Below are positions 53,238 to 61,404 of a DNA stretch of 64,000 nucleotides, piece by piece. Both the position numbers and the translations under genes were made by a program. The stretch is from Suilimivivens sp963618065 (GTDB lineage Bacteria; Bacillota; Clostridia; Lachnospirales; Lachnospiraceae): NCBI GenBank assembly GCA_963618065.1, contig CAVERH010000001.1, forward strand, positions 62,001 through 126,000. The letters are read 5' to 3'. Every line of letters begins with the position of its first letter. Position 1 is the stretch's first letter. The notes under the pieces are model-generated. The model was not told the DNA's origin, did no database searches, and worked only from the letters and a program-made list of their open reading frames with translations.

Positions 53238-53936
53238 TTACCAGTCGAGATCTTCGGCTTTCACTTTTTCTTCGTTCAGATAGTTTTTACGGATCTGTCC
53301 GTCACGAAGCTTCACCACGCGGTCTGCCATATTCTTGATCGCATCATTGTGGGTAACCATAATGACGGTATTCCCATACTTCCGGTTCACCGTCTCAATG
53401 AGCTTCAGGATTTCCTTTGATGTATTGTAATCCAGTGCCCCGGTGGGTTCATCACAAAGCAGAATATCCGGATTCTTCACAATTGCGCGTCCGATCGCGC
53501 AGCGCTGCTGCTGTCCTCCGGATAACTGGTTCGGAAGCTTGTTCTTATGCTGGGTAAGCCCCAGTGTCTCAATCAGTTCTTCTACATCCAGAGGATGCTC
53601 GCTTAAGTAAGCGCCCACCTCAATATTTTCCTGTACGGTAAGATTCGGAATCAGGTTATACATCTGGAAGATGTAGCCAAGGTGCTTTCTCCGGTACATG
53701 GTCAGACGCTTTTCATTCATATCCTCGGTCTTTTCTCCGTTGATGGTGATGCTGCCCTCATCTGCCCGGTCAATTCCTCCTATAATGTTTAAAAGGGTTG
53801 ATTTGCCCGATCCGGATGGGCCTAGCAATACGCAAAGCTCTCCCTTCTCCACGGATAAATCAATCCCTTTCAAGACTTCTACGAGACTGTCTCCCTCGCC
53901 AAAGTTCTTTTTTATTCCATTTATTTCCAAAAACAT
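53238..53936 (-). CDS. ABC exporter ATPase (LolD/MacB type)
   Basis: 232 residues with Walker A LLGPSGSGKST (about 37-47), Q-loop YIFQMYNL, signature LSGGQQQR, Walker B ILLCDEPTGALD and H-loop VMVTHN-type MVTHND. First gene of a three-gene exporter operon. The promoter -10 is overlapped by a perfect palindrome, so a repressor of the TetR type is likely, but none is encoded in the window. Confidence 0.93.
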   Translation of the reverse strand: MFLEINGIKKNFGEGDSLVEVLKGIDLSVEKGELCVLLGPSGSGKSTLLNIIGGIDRADEGSITINGEKTEDMNEKRLTMYRRKHLGYIFQMYNLIPNLTVQENIEVGAYLSEHPLDVEELIETLGLTQHKNKLPNQLSGGQQQRCAIGRAIVKNPDILLCDEPTGALDYNTSKEILKLIETVNRKYGNTVIMVTHNDAIKNMADRVVKLRDGQIRKNYLNEEKVKAEDLDW

Positions 53937-53956
53937 TATTTTATCCTCCCTCTGCA

Positions 53957-53988
53957 GTTAGTTTAAACTAACCATTAATGATTGTCAA
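53957..53988 (-). promoter_or_regulatory. Promoter of the ABC exporter overlapped by a perfect 16-bp palindrome
   Basis: On the minus strand TTGACA (53988-53983), 17 nt, TAAACT (53965-53960). GTTAGTTTAAACTAAC (53957-53972) is perfectly self-complementary and covers the -10, the textbook position for a dimeric repressor such as a TetR-family protein. Confidence 0.75.
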
Positions 53989-54064
53989 TATCTTTTCCAC
54001 TTTTTAATGATATAAGATAATGTATTTGAGGACTAATTACCGTTTTTTTACATATACTAGAAAC

Positions 54065-54583
54065 ATGAAAATTATGAACTCAGACAATATTTTAAAATCA
54101 ACCACGATCATTGGATTTATTTTTGTCCTCGTGCTTGGAACGATCTCGCACTTTGCGTACGACTGGAGTGGACAAAACACGCTGATTGGCTTTCTTGTAC
54201 CGGTGAGTGAATCCACCTGGGAGCATATGAAGCTTTTGTTTTTCCCTATGCTTCTGTATGCCCTTTATATGAATCAGGGGCTGAAGGAGGAATATCCCTG
54301 TATCACCAGTGCACTGTGCTGCGGAATTCTTGCCGGAACCTTTCTTATTCCGGTCTTCTTTTACACCTACAGCGGCATTCTTGGAAAAAATGTGATGGCA
54401 TTGGACATTGCAACTTTCCTGGCCAGTGTCCTGTGTGCTTTCCGAATCGTGTACCGGCTCACGCTCTCGTGCAGTTTCCGTGCCTTTACCTTTCCGCTTA
54501 TGATAACCGTCCTCCTGCTGCTCCTGTGTTTTGTTCTCTTCACGTATTTACCGCCATCCATCGGGCTGTTCCAAAGTTTTTGA
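54065..54583 (+). CDS. DUF6512-like membrane protein
   Basis: 172 residues from the ATG at 54065. Five to six membrane helices, with the conserved TISHFAYDWSG motif and VSESTWEHMK near the N-terminus. This is the pattern of DUF6512 proteins, whose function is unknown. No clear ribosome-binding site; an upstream ATG at 54020 is possible. It diverges from the ABC exporter, so it may share the operator there. Confidence 0.78.
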   Translation: MKIMNSDNILKSTTIIGFIFVLVLGTISHFAYDWSGQNTLIGFLVPVSESTWEHMKLLFFPMLLYALYMNQGLKEEYPCITSALCCGILAGTFLIPVFFYTYSGILGKNVMALDIATFLASVLCAFRIVYRLTLSCSFRAFTFPLMITVLLLLLCFVLFTYLPPSIGLFQSF

Positions 54584-54680
54584 GGAAATTGAATTTTTTT
54601 TGCAAAATTGAATTTTTTTTGCAAAATTTCTTGACTAAAACCATATAAGATGGTAATATATCATTCGTGGCGTAAGTCAA

Positions 54681-54765
54681 GCGGAAGTGTCGGAACTGGC
54701 AGACGAGCAAGACTAAGGATCTTGTGATCATTGCGATCGTGTGGGTTCAAGTCCCATCTTCCGCA
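54681..54765 (+). tRNA. tRNA-Leu (anticodon AAG)
   Basis: 85 nt; acceptor GCGGAAG pairs with CTTCCGC, class II variable arm (GATCATTGCGATC-type), anticodon loop CTAAGGA giving AAG (reads CUU, via inosine), T-arm GTGGGTTCAAGTCCCAT. The CCA end is not encoded. Confidence 0.93.
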
Positions 54766-55039
54766 TGAAATCAAAAAAGACTCAGGATAAAACCTGAGCT
54801 TTTTTGATTTATTCCGAGGAGTCCCTTGAACCCAAGGTCCAAGGTCTCCTCGGCATGATCATGCCTCGTCGGTCGGTTCGGAGGAAAAAAGGTTCCCTGA
54901 ACCTTTTTTTCTTTCCTCCTCACCCCATCTTCCGCAATTTCTCATATGACTCAGGATAAAACCTGAGTCTTTTTTGATTTATGCCGAGGAGTCCCTTGAA
55001 CCCAGGGTTCAAGGTCTCCTCGGCATGATCATGCCTCGT
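54753..55039. repeat. Duplication of the tRNA-Leu 3' end with downstream hairpins
   Basis: Two 116-bp segments, 54753-54868 and 54924-55039 (171 bp apart), nearly identical: each holds CCCATCTTCCGCA (the tRNA 3' end), a GACTCAGG terminator-like hairpin, an inverted CCGAGGAGTCC...GGTCTCCTCGG pair and the 14-bp palindrome GGCATGATCATGCC. Copy 2 has no tRNA body. An A/T-rich hairpin (GGTTC/GAACC) lies between them. Confidence 0.8.
54768..54810 (+). terminator. Terminator of tRNA-Leu
   Basis: AAATCAAAAAAG.CTCAGG pairs with CCTGAG.CTTTTTTGATTT; T6 follows the stem. Also symmetric enough to work on the other strand. Confidence 0.8.
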
Positions 55040-55052
55040 ACCAGAATTGCAG

Positions 55053-55901
55053 CTATGCAGGCTGCTCGGTATCAATGACAACATCCCCCGGATCCGTCAA
55101 AAGGATCTTCACCTCAGGGTTCGCCTTGCGCAGCAAGTCATAAACATCGCTTTCTGTGTTCAGGTAGGCATCCTCATTGGTAATGATCACGGTTTTCGGC
55201 CTGAAGATCGCTAACGCCTTCTCACAGGCTGTGTGTATGGTTCCATGATGGGGAGCCTTATATATATCAATCTGTTCGCCTATGCTCTGCGCAACCTGAC
55301 AGCATACATGATCTGCCTTCGGATGGGGCGACGAATGATCCAGAATATCGCCACCAAGAAAAACATTCTTTCCATCTGCCTTTATAAATATTCCAAGGCT
55401 GTTCTGATTCTCGCTGAACGCAATTTTATGATAGGTGTCGGGGCAGGATGGATCCTCGTAGATCTCACGAATCGAATTTTCCGTAGAAAACAGCTTCAGC
55501 TCGTATTTTCCGAACGGAACAGAGGCTAAGCCTTCCACCGGAACAAGCTTACTGTTGGCAGATATCGTGTCAACTATTTTCCTGTATTTATCCATTTCAG
55601 ATTGCCGGTATGCATCATCTGCCTCGGATCCCCAGGCTGTTGTGCAGTCCAGACCGCTATACTCCTTCATATATACCTTTTCAACAGAAAAATTTTCTGT
55701 AAGTGCAGTAATATTGCCGTAATGATCCCTATGAAAATGAGTAAGCAGAATAAATTTTATTCTGCTTACTCCAAGCTTTTTCAGGTATTCTGCCAGTTGG
55801 TCATACTGTTCTTCAAATCCGGTATCAATCAACGCTGCCTCTCCATTGCTTTCAAGGATAATCATATCGCTCCATTTTGTTTTGAGGAAGTGAAGTTTCA
55901 T
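55053..55901 (-). CDS. MBL-fold hydrolase (ComEC/Rec2-like C-terminal fold)
   Basis: 282 residues. Zinc ligands H55-x-H57-x-D59-H60 in THFHRDH, a later FLGGDILD and APHHGTIH. This resembles the extracytoplasmic MBL domain of ComEC, but there is no signal peptide or membrane domain, so it is a stand-alone cytoplasmic member. Substrate unknown. Isolated: divergent spacing to neighbours is over 80 nt. Confidence 0.82.
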   Translation of the reverse strand: MKLHFLKTKWSDMIILESNGEAALIDTGFEEQYDQLAEYLKKLGVSRIKFILLTHFHRDHYGNITALTENFSVEKVYMKEYSGLDCTTAWGSEADDAYRQSEMDKYRKIVDTISANSKLVPVEGLASVPFGKYELKLFSTENSIREIYEDPSCPDTYHKIAFSENQNSLGIFIKADGKNVFLGGDILDHSSPHPKADHVCCQVAQSIGEQIDIYKAPHHGTIHTACEKALAIFRPKTVIITNEDAYLNTESDVYDLLRKANPEVKILLTDPGDVVIDTEQPA

Positions 55902-55989
55902 GTTTTCAATTATCTCCTATTCTCACTCGAATTTTCTCCGGACAGTACAGTTTATCCAATTCGATTCCTGCTTTCATTCGCCACCCAGT

Positions 55990-56973
55990 CTATGTCTCTT
56001 CCGGGTACTTGGCTTTATCCATCGGTTCCTTTATATTCTGTACCTCACTCTGTTCTTCTTTATTTCTGCCCTTGCTTTCGAGAGCCTTCTTTAACGCTTC
56101 AAGTGCTTCAGCATATTTACCGGAGGTCATGGTTGGGTTACCCTTAATTAATCCTCTCTGGAATACATCCTTTATCTTACGGAATTCTAAATGGTGATCC
56201 TTCTCTACAAAGTAGCGGCTGCGCAATTCCGCGATCTTTTCCTTAACCTCTTCCGGATAAGCATAAGGGTTCACCTTCAGGCGTTCCTTAACTACATTGA
56301 ACTTTCCTTCAATGCTGTCCATCAAATCATTCATGCGTTCGCTGCGTTCTAATCTTCTCGTCTCACGTTCATCACTGGTAACTGCTGCAATCACATCAAG
56401 ACGCTTCTGGATACGCTCCATTTCTTCCCGCACCTTCTCGAGTCCGACAAGAACACTGCGCAGATCAAGAGCTGCCTTGAACGATAAGGTAAAGTCTATC
56501 AGAATTCCCGCTGACAAAATAATGGTAACAACATTAATTACCATCGTGGGAATCCGGAATACAACGGCTTCTACCAGTTTATGCAGAAACTGTGTCATAA
56601 ATAATGTCAGGAATCCCCACGCCAATGTGGAGGACAGGCAGATCACACCTTTATAATTGAATTTCTGATTGGAATAATCCCAGTATCTTACTTTAAACAA
56701 CGCTTCCATGGTAAGCCCCGTTACCAGTTCAAGGACTGTCGCACCCACGCACCCTGCCAGATAAGTCAGAACCAGATTATCCTGAAACGGCATGGATACC
56801 ACGAGCATCATAATCGCTCCCGAACCGTAAATCGGTAGGAAGGGGCCACGCATAAATCCGCGGTTTACAAACTTCCGTTTACAAATGGATACATAGGTGC
56901 TTTCGAATATCCATCCGAAAAAGCAGTAAAAATAAAAGAAAAACAACCATTGTATAAAGGTGTAATGATACAT
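55990..56973 (-). CDS. CmpB-like integral membrane protein (putative ABC-transporter type IV)
   Basis: 327 residues. Five N-terminal membrane helices with the WIFESTYVSICKRKFVNRGFMRGPFLPIYG motif of the CmpB/PF06541-type family, and a long soluble C-terminus (about 175-327) of charged coiled coil (REEMERIQKRLDVIAAVTSDERETRRLERSERMNDL). No ATPase is paired with it. Function unknown. It lies 20 nt downstream of the CobW-YcgQ fusion gene. Confidence 0.78.
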   Translation of the reverse strand: MYHYTFIQWLFFFYFYCFFGWIFESTYVSICKRKFVNRGFMRGPFLPIYGSGAIMMLVVSMPFQDNLVLTYLAGCVGATVLELVTGLTMEALFKVRYWDYSNQKFNYKGVICLSSTLAWGFLTLFMTQFLHKLVEAVVFRIPTMVINVVTIILSAGILIDFTLSFKAALDLRSVLVGLEKVREEMERIQKRLDVIAAVTSDERETRRLERSERMNDLMDSIEGKFNVVKERLKVNPYAYPEEVKEKIAELRSRYFVEKDHHLEFRKIKDVFQRGLIKGNPTMTSGKYAEALEALKKALESKGRNKEEQSEVQNIKEPMDKAKYPEET

Positions 56974-56993
56974 CCGTACAATCTCCTTCGTGC

Positions 56994-57926
56994 TTAGTTA
57001 AAGCTGATCACTTCTTCCTTGGGTTTCTTCGTCTGCTCAACGCTGACTGCTTTTAAGACAGGGCCTTCACCGCCGTAATCAGCAAAGTATTCCTTCGTAA
57101 CCTTTGCGGTTACCTTTACCCACTGCTTATTCGTCAGGGTATCCGTCTTATCATATTCACAGGCAAAGCCTAAAAATGCCATATCTTCCGCACAACAGGT
57201 CATTGCCATACGTCCTGGGATAAAGTACCCCTTCGGGAATTCTTCCGGAATCAGAACCATGCCGACAAACTGGATAGTCTTGCCGATATAGCGGTTCAGA
57301 TTGTCCATGCAGTCCAGATACCAGATTCCGAAGCCTTCATTGTCCAGTTCAATAATCGGCTCATCCAGTTTATAAGGAAGATCCTCTTCGAAGATCTGGT
57401 TCACTTCTCCCTGGGAATCTTCGAAAATAATCTCGGCCTGCGGATTTACCGCCTTTACATTCCGGCGGTAGGAAGCAAGCTGATCGGTCAGTCCGTCACA
57501 ACGGTTAAAAATAATCATTTCGGACTTCCGGATCATCTCTGCAAGGAGAGATCTCATATTGGTGTAATACATCGGGAAGGTAGATGCATCAATCGTTGTA
57601 ATCTGCTGTTCTACCGACCAGTGCCACGGCAGCTTCATATCCTTAAAGTTCCACATGCCATTGTATTCAATGATGACACGCTCCGGCTTGTATTTCTTAT
57701 CCAGCTCCATCAGGTTTGCCGGGGTAAATGCCGACTCGTCATCAATCACTTCCATAATGGTTCTGCTTTGGCTTAAAAGTTCCTCGTCATACTCTTCTTC
57801 GCCCTCTTCACAGACAATCAAAAGGGTACTCCCTTTGGTCTGGAAATACGGCTGTGCCAGTGTATAGCAGATAAATTCGGTTTTACCACTTTCTAAAAAA
57901 CCATTGACTATAAATACCGGTTTCAT
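56994..57926 (-). CDS. CobW-type G3E GTPase fused to a YcgQ-like (DUF1980) domain
   Basis: 310 residues. N-terminal Walker A GFLESGKTEF (G9-K15-T16), acidic EEGEEEYDEELL instead of the CxCC motif, and NRCDGL as the NKxD equivalent. The C-terminal ~100 residues (IGKTIQFVGMVL, FIPGRMAMTCCAEDMAFLGFACEY, QWVKVTAKVTKEYF) match the C-terminal domain of YcgQ/TIGR03943 proteins. In most species that domain sits in a separate protein encoded next to a permease (YcgR). A fusion with the GTPase suggests that both act on the same metal ion, probably zinc; inference. Operon with the His-rich CobW protein upstream (50-nt gap) and the membrane protein downstream. Confidence 0.78.
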   Translation of the reverse strand: MKPVFIVNGFLESGKTEFICYTLAQPYFQTKGSTLLIVCEEGEEEYDEELLSQSRTIMEVIDDESAFTPANLMELDKKYKPERVIIEYNGMWNFKDMKLPWHWSVEQQITTIDASTFPMYYTNMRSLLAEMIRKSEMIIFNRCDGLTDQLASYRRNVKAVNPQAEIIFEDSQGEVNQIFEEDLPYKLDEPIIELDNEGFGIWYLDCMDNLNRYIGKTIQFVGMVLIPEEFPKGYFIPGRMAMTCCAEDMAFLGFACEYDKTDTLTNKQWVKVTAKVTKEYFADYGGEGPVLKAVSVEQTKKPKEEVISFN

Positions 57927-57976
57927 GTTGTTTATCCTTTTCTATTCAAAATTAAGATATCTGTTTTCTGTCATCC

Positions 57977-59134
57977 TTACTTCGTAAACAGTTCTTTTAA
58001 GGCGTCTTCCTTTAACTTGGATCCGATGACACAGAACTTACCGGTTACATCCGGCTTGCCGGGACGGATATTGCTTTCTCCCGGAACATAGTCAAAGTAA
58101 ATAAATCCGCCTTCGGTGCAGGGAACCATACCCTTGGCACGAAGAACCATGCCATACTTATCATCATCCTCGAGAGCTGCAAGGATCTTCTCAAGATCTT
58201 CCCTGCTGTACTGATCCGGAGTTTCCATTCCCCAGCTTCCAAATACCTCATCTGCGTGATGATGGTGGTGATGCTCGTGGTCATGGTCATGACAGCCACA
58301 GGTGCAGTCCTCGCCATGCTCATGTTCCTCATGATCGTGATGATGCCCATGTTCCTCATGGTCATGCTCATCGTGATCATGGTGATGATGCTCGTGTTCC
58401 TCATGGTCGTCATCATGGTGATGGTCATGATCGTGATGACAGCACTCGTCGTGATCGTGATGATGGTGCTCATGTTCATGCTCGTGATCATGCTCTCTTT
58501 GTTCTTTCAGCTCTGCCATCAGTTCTGCTTCCAGATCGGTTGCACCCTCGATGGTTGCAAGAATATCCTTGCCATCCAGTGCATCCCAGGGAGTGGTAAT
58601 GATGGTTGCCTTGGTGTTATGTTCACGGATGAGTTCCACAGCCTTTTTCAGCTTGTCCTCAGAAATATTGCCTGTTCTGCTTAAGATAATAGTTCCGGCA
58701 TGTTCAATCTGATTGATAAAGAACTCACCGAAGTTCTTGATATACATCTTGCACTTGGAAGCATCTACAACTGCTACGGCACTGTTTAATACAACTTCAT
58801 GCTCGTCAATAACGTCCTGTACGGCTTTCATCACATCGGAAAGCTTGCCAACACCCGAAGGCTCAATGAGAATCCTTTCCGGCTGATAGGTCTTCATAAC
58901 CTCTTTTAAGGAAGTGCCGAAATCTCCGACGAGGGAGCAGCAGATACATCCGGAATTCATCTCTTTGATTTCAATTCCGGCATCCTTAAGAAATCCGCCG
59001 TCAATACCGATCTCACCGAATTCGTTCTCGATCAGTACCACCTTGCTGTCCTTTAATGCCTCGTTTAAAAGCTTCTTGATTAATGTCGTTTTACCGGCTC
59101 CTAAAAAGCCTGATACAATATCTATTTTTGTCAT
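57977..59134 (-). CDS. CobW/ZNG1-type GTPase with His-rich metal-binding loop
   Basis: 385 residues from the ATG at 59134 (GAGG 8 nt upstream). Walker A SGFLGAGKTTL, the CxCC zinc-transfer motif in NSGCICCSLVGDF, SKTDxxE equivalents, and an 80-residue stretch (about 215-300) of almost pure His, Asp and Glu with two CxC/Cys pairs, then the CobW C-terminal domain (AKGMVPCTEGGFIYFDYVPG). A metallochaperone that moves zinc (or another metal) to client enzymes. A MITE copy lies in its 5' untranslated region. Confidence 0.9.
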   Translation of the reverse strand: MTKIDIVSGFLGAGKTTLIKKLLNEALKDSKVVLIENEFGEIGIDGGFLKDAGIEIKEMNSGCICCSLVGDFGTSLKEVMKTYQPERILIEPSGVGKLSDVMKAVQDVIDEHEVVLNSAVAVVDASKCKMYIKNFGEFFINQIEHAGTIILSRTGNISEDKLKKAVELIREHNTKATIITTPWDALDGKDILATIEGATDLEAELMAELKEQREHDHEHEHEHHHHDHDECCHHDHDHHHDDDHEEHEHHHHDHDEHDHEEHGHHHDHEEHEHGEDCTCGCHDHDHEHHHHHHADEVFGSWGMETPDQYSREDLEKILAALEDDDKYGMVLRAKGMVPCTEGGFIYFDYVPGESNIRPGKPDVTGKFCVIGSKLKEDALKELFTK

Positions 59135-59161
59135 GTTTCTAACCTCTTTTCTTTGAAAATA

Positions 59162-59294
59162 GCAACTGTTCAGTACCTTCACAGTTACAATGCAAAATCC
59201 ATTCCAAATCTGCTTCGCCGATAGGATTTTGCATTAATGAATCATGTTCTTACGGTCTCAGCAGCAAATGCTTCGATCTGTTCTGAATAGTTAC
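59162..59294. mobile_element. IS66-type MITE copy 4 (133 bp)
   Basis: Ends GCAACTGTTCAGTACC and TGTTCTGAATAGTTAC, same internal hairpin as copy 3, flanked by TGAAAATA and TGAAAACC (six of eight matching), a decayed target duplication. It lies between the promoter at 59323-59351 and the His-rich CobW gene. Confidence 0.8.
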
Positions 59295-59322
59295 TGAAAA
59301 CCTACTTTAGTGACAATTGATT

Positions 59323-59351
59323 ATTATAGTATTTTCCCCTGTTAAAGTCAA
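59323..59351 (-). promoter_or_regulatory. Sigma-A promoter of the CobW operon
   Basis: On the minus strand TTGACT (59351-59346), 17 nt, TATAAT (59328-59323). It lies just after the stop codon of the glucosyltransferase gene and upstream of MITE copy 4. Confidence 0.75.
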
Positions 59352-59359
59352 ATTTTCAG

Positions 59360-60487
59360 TCATTTTCTGCTACAATTCTGTAGCTGTTCTTCCACAAACC
59401 GGCAGATCGCTCCTGCCGCATCCTGAGGAATCCATTTATGCTGATTGCGGATCATTGTTTCCCTGGCCTGTTCGCTGTCAAGTGCATCGAGTGCCCGGAA
59501 CAACTCCTCCTTCGTCCTGACTGCCGGAACGGCCATGCCACGGTTCTTAAAGCATTTCAGATTCTTGCTTTCACATCCCGGAATCGGGGATATATGAATC
59601 AGCGGAACTCCTGCAACTGCAGCCTCCGTGGAGGAAAGTCCTCCCGGCTTTGTCAGGTAAAGATCACAGGCCTTCAGATAATCCGGCATCCGGTCGGTAA
59701 AGTTAAGCGGTATCACCTTTTGGCTGGGATGCGCTTTCAACTTATTATAGAGCTTCCGGAAGCTTCCGCAAAGAACGATGAGCCGCACATTCTCTTCGTT
59801 TTCGTAACACTCCAGCAGATACTCTACCATCTGCTCAATGCGTCCGGCACCCATGCTTCCCCCCGATACGAGGATATAGCGCTTATCCGCTTCCAATCCC
59901 AGCTTCTCAATTGCTTCCTTACGGGATTCCTTCTGTGAAAACTGCTTTGACACCGGAATTCCAAGAGGCTGCAGCTTTTCTTCCGGAATATGGAAGCGCA
60001 GGAAGTCTTTTTTCAGGGACTCCATCGGAATCACATACGCATCACAGTCCGTTTCCTCAGTAAAGGGGATGCAGGCATAGTCCGTTGCAATAAACAGCGT
60101 AAACGGAAGCTCCTCCCCTGACGATTTCAGATAGGTAATCATTTCTGCCGGATAAAGGTGCGTCATGATCACCGCATCAAAATGGTTCTCCTTCAGATAA
60201 TCGTTGAGGCACCGCGCAGCCCTGTGATTCACCCCATACACCGGCGAATGTCCAGGGAGCCTCCTATAAGCCTCTCCAATATTATAGATCACTCCAAAAA
60301 AACGCGGCATTCTCTTTGCAATAAAAATATACAGACCGTCAATCACTCTGGTCAGAGCCATGCTGCGCAGCATATAGGGATTCATCAGATGGACATGATG
60401 CCCCCGGCGTTCCATTTCCTCCTTTATGGCTTTCGCTGCGGAATTGTGTCCTCCGCCTGTACCACATGTTAAAATCAACGCATCCAT
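59360..60487 (-). CDS. MGDG synthase/UgtP-like processive glycosyltransferase
   Basis: 375 residues, GT28/MGDG-synthase type: N-terminal LTCGTGGGHNSAAKAI, FIATDYACIPF, C-terminal donor site VSGGSMGAGRI and KPGGLSSTEAAVAGVPLI. It probably transfers hexose from UDP to diacylglycerol at the membrane, making glycolipid anchors. It overlaps plsY by 13 nt, so glycerolipid synthesis genes are coupled. Confidence 0.88.
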   Translation of the reverse strand: MDALILTCGTGGGHNSAAKAIKEEMERRGHHVHLMNPYMLRSMALTRVIDGLYIFIAKRMPRFFGVIYNIGEAYRRLPGHSPVYGVNHRAARCLNDYLKENHFDAVIMTHLYPAEMITYLKSSGEELPFTLFIATDYACIPFTEETDCDAYVIPMESLKKDFLRFHIPEEKLQPLGIPVSKQFSQKESRKEAIEKLGLEADKRYILVSGGSMGAGRIEQMVEYLLECYENEENVRLIVLCGSFRKLYNKLKAHPSQKVIPLNFTDRMPDYLKACDLYLTKPGGLSSTEAAVAGVPLIHISPIPGCESKNLKCFKNRGMAVPAVRTKEELFRALDALDSEQARETMIRNQHKWIPQDAAGAICRFVEEQLQNCSRK

Positions 60488-61095
60488 AGTAATTTAATCC
60501 TCATTCTTTCCCGTTCTTCTGTGCTGAGTTTCATTCGTATGCACACAATAATCGTGATGATAGCAAAGCCAATCCGGACCGCCGGTGCAACGTTTGTCAC
60601 GAAAAATCCGGCCAGCGTCACAAGGTATGCGGCAATCGTCCGGTAAAAATGTGATTCCACGCAGATCACCACCGAAAAGAATATGAAAATAAACGCAAAC
60701 AGTAATACCGGCATCCAGTAGGGATATAAGCCGATCAGGGAGCCAAAGGAAACGGCAATGCCCTTTCCTCCATGAAACTTCTGAAACAGGGAAAAGGTAT
60801 GTCCTAATACCGGAGCTGTGATGACAAGTGCTGTCTGGCCATCCAGCAATGCCTCCGGGCCCATTCCTCTCATATAGAAATAAACCGGGAGAATTCCCTT
60901 TAATAATTCACATAACAGAGTCAGAATGCCACACCAGAAACCGCCCTGCTCAAAGGCATTCGCTGTTCCCGGGTTTCCATCGGTACTTCCCTGTGTAATG
61001 TCGATTCCACACAGTAGTTTTCCCCAGACCTTCGCATATAACACACTGCCGGACAAGTATCCAATCAGTATAAATAACAGTGCTTTCCCCATCAT
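60475..61095 (-). CDS. plsY: Glycerol-3-phosphate acyltransferase PlsY
   Basis: 206 residues, five or so membrane helices. Conserved PlsY loops IGYLSGSVLYAKVWG, GSTDGNPGTANAFEQGG and HTFSLFQKFHGGKGIAVSFG are present. It acylates glycerol-3-phosphate from acyl phosphate, the first step of phospholipid synthesis. AAGGAG lies 8 nt before the ATG at 61095. The substitution GNPGTAN for GNxGTTN is slightly unusual. Confidence 0.9.
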   Translation of the reverse strand: MMGKALLFILIGYLSGSVLYAKVWGKLLCGIDITQGSTDGNPGTANAFEQGGFWCGILTLLCELLKGILPVYFYMRGMGPEALLDGQTALVITAPVLGHTFSLFQKFHGGKGIAVSFGSLIGLYPYWMPVLLFAFIFIFFSVVICVESHFYRTIAAYLVTLAGFFVTNVAPAVRIGFAIITIIVCIRMKLSTEERERMRIKLLWMR

Positions 61096-61325
61096 AAGTA
61101 TTACTCCTTTTAAAGCCGCTTGTTTTTCTTTGAGACTTCACTCACATGCCCGTGCTACGCACTCTCTATCTGCCTTTCGGCAGATGCATGTTCGTTAATG
61201 AGCCCAGAAAAACAAATGTCTGCTTCGCAGCCGCTTGTTTTTCTTTGAGGCTCATTAGATTATAGCAAATTTCCTATATAATTTCTACCAGCTCCCACAG
61301 AATGAACAATTTCTATCAATTATTC
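61096..61325. other. Intergenic repeats between plsY and the MATE gene
   Basis: The 20-bp sequence GCCGCTTGTTTTTCTTTGAG occurs at 61114-61133 and again at 61230-61249. Around the second copy, ATGAGCC/GGCTCAT and AAAAACAA/TTGTTTTT form a long inverted repeat (61196-61255). No gene is evident. Confidence 0.6.
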
Positions 61326-61356
61326 TTGACTCTACAACCGTTGTAAAGTTTATGAT
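61326..61356 (+). promoter_or_regulatory. MerR-type promoter of the MATE exporter gene
   Basis: TTGACT (61326-61331), a 19-nt spacer and TATGAT (61351-61356). The long spacer is filled by ACTcTACAACcGTTGTAaAGT, nearly perfectly self-complementary about its centre at 61339, as in MerR-family promoters. A second perfect inverted repeat (GTTTATGATA at 61348, TATCATAAAC at 61368) overlaps the -10. Confidence 0.7.
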
Positions 61357-61404
61357 AATTTTGTTTTTATCATAAACCATTACAGTGAGAGGACTATTAT
61401 AATT

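Noticed and set aside
58256..58684. 142-codon Met/Val-rich ORF on the plus strand
   Set aside because: Direct antisense of the His-rich stretch of the CobW gene; low complexity explains the open frame.
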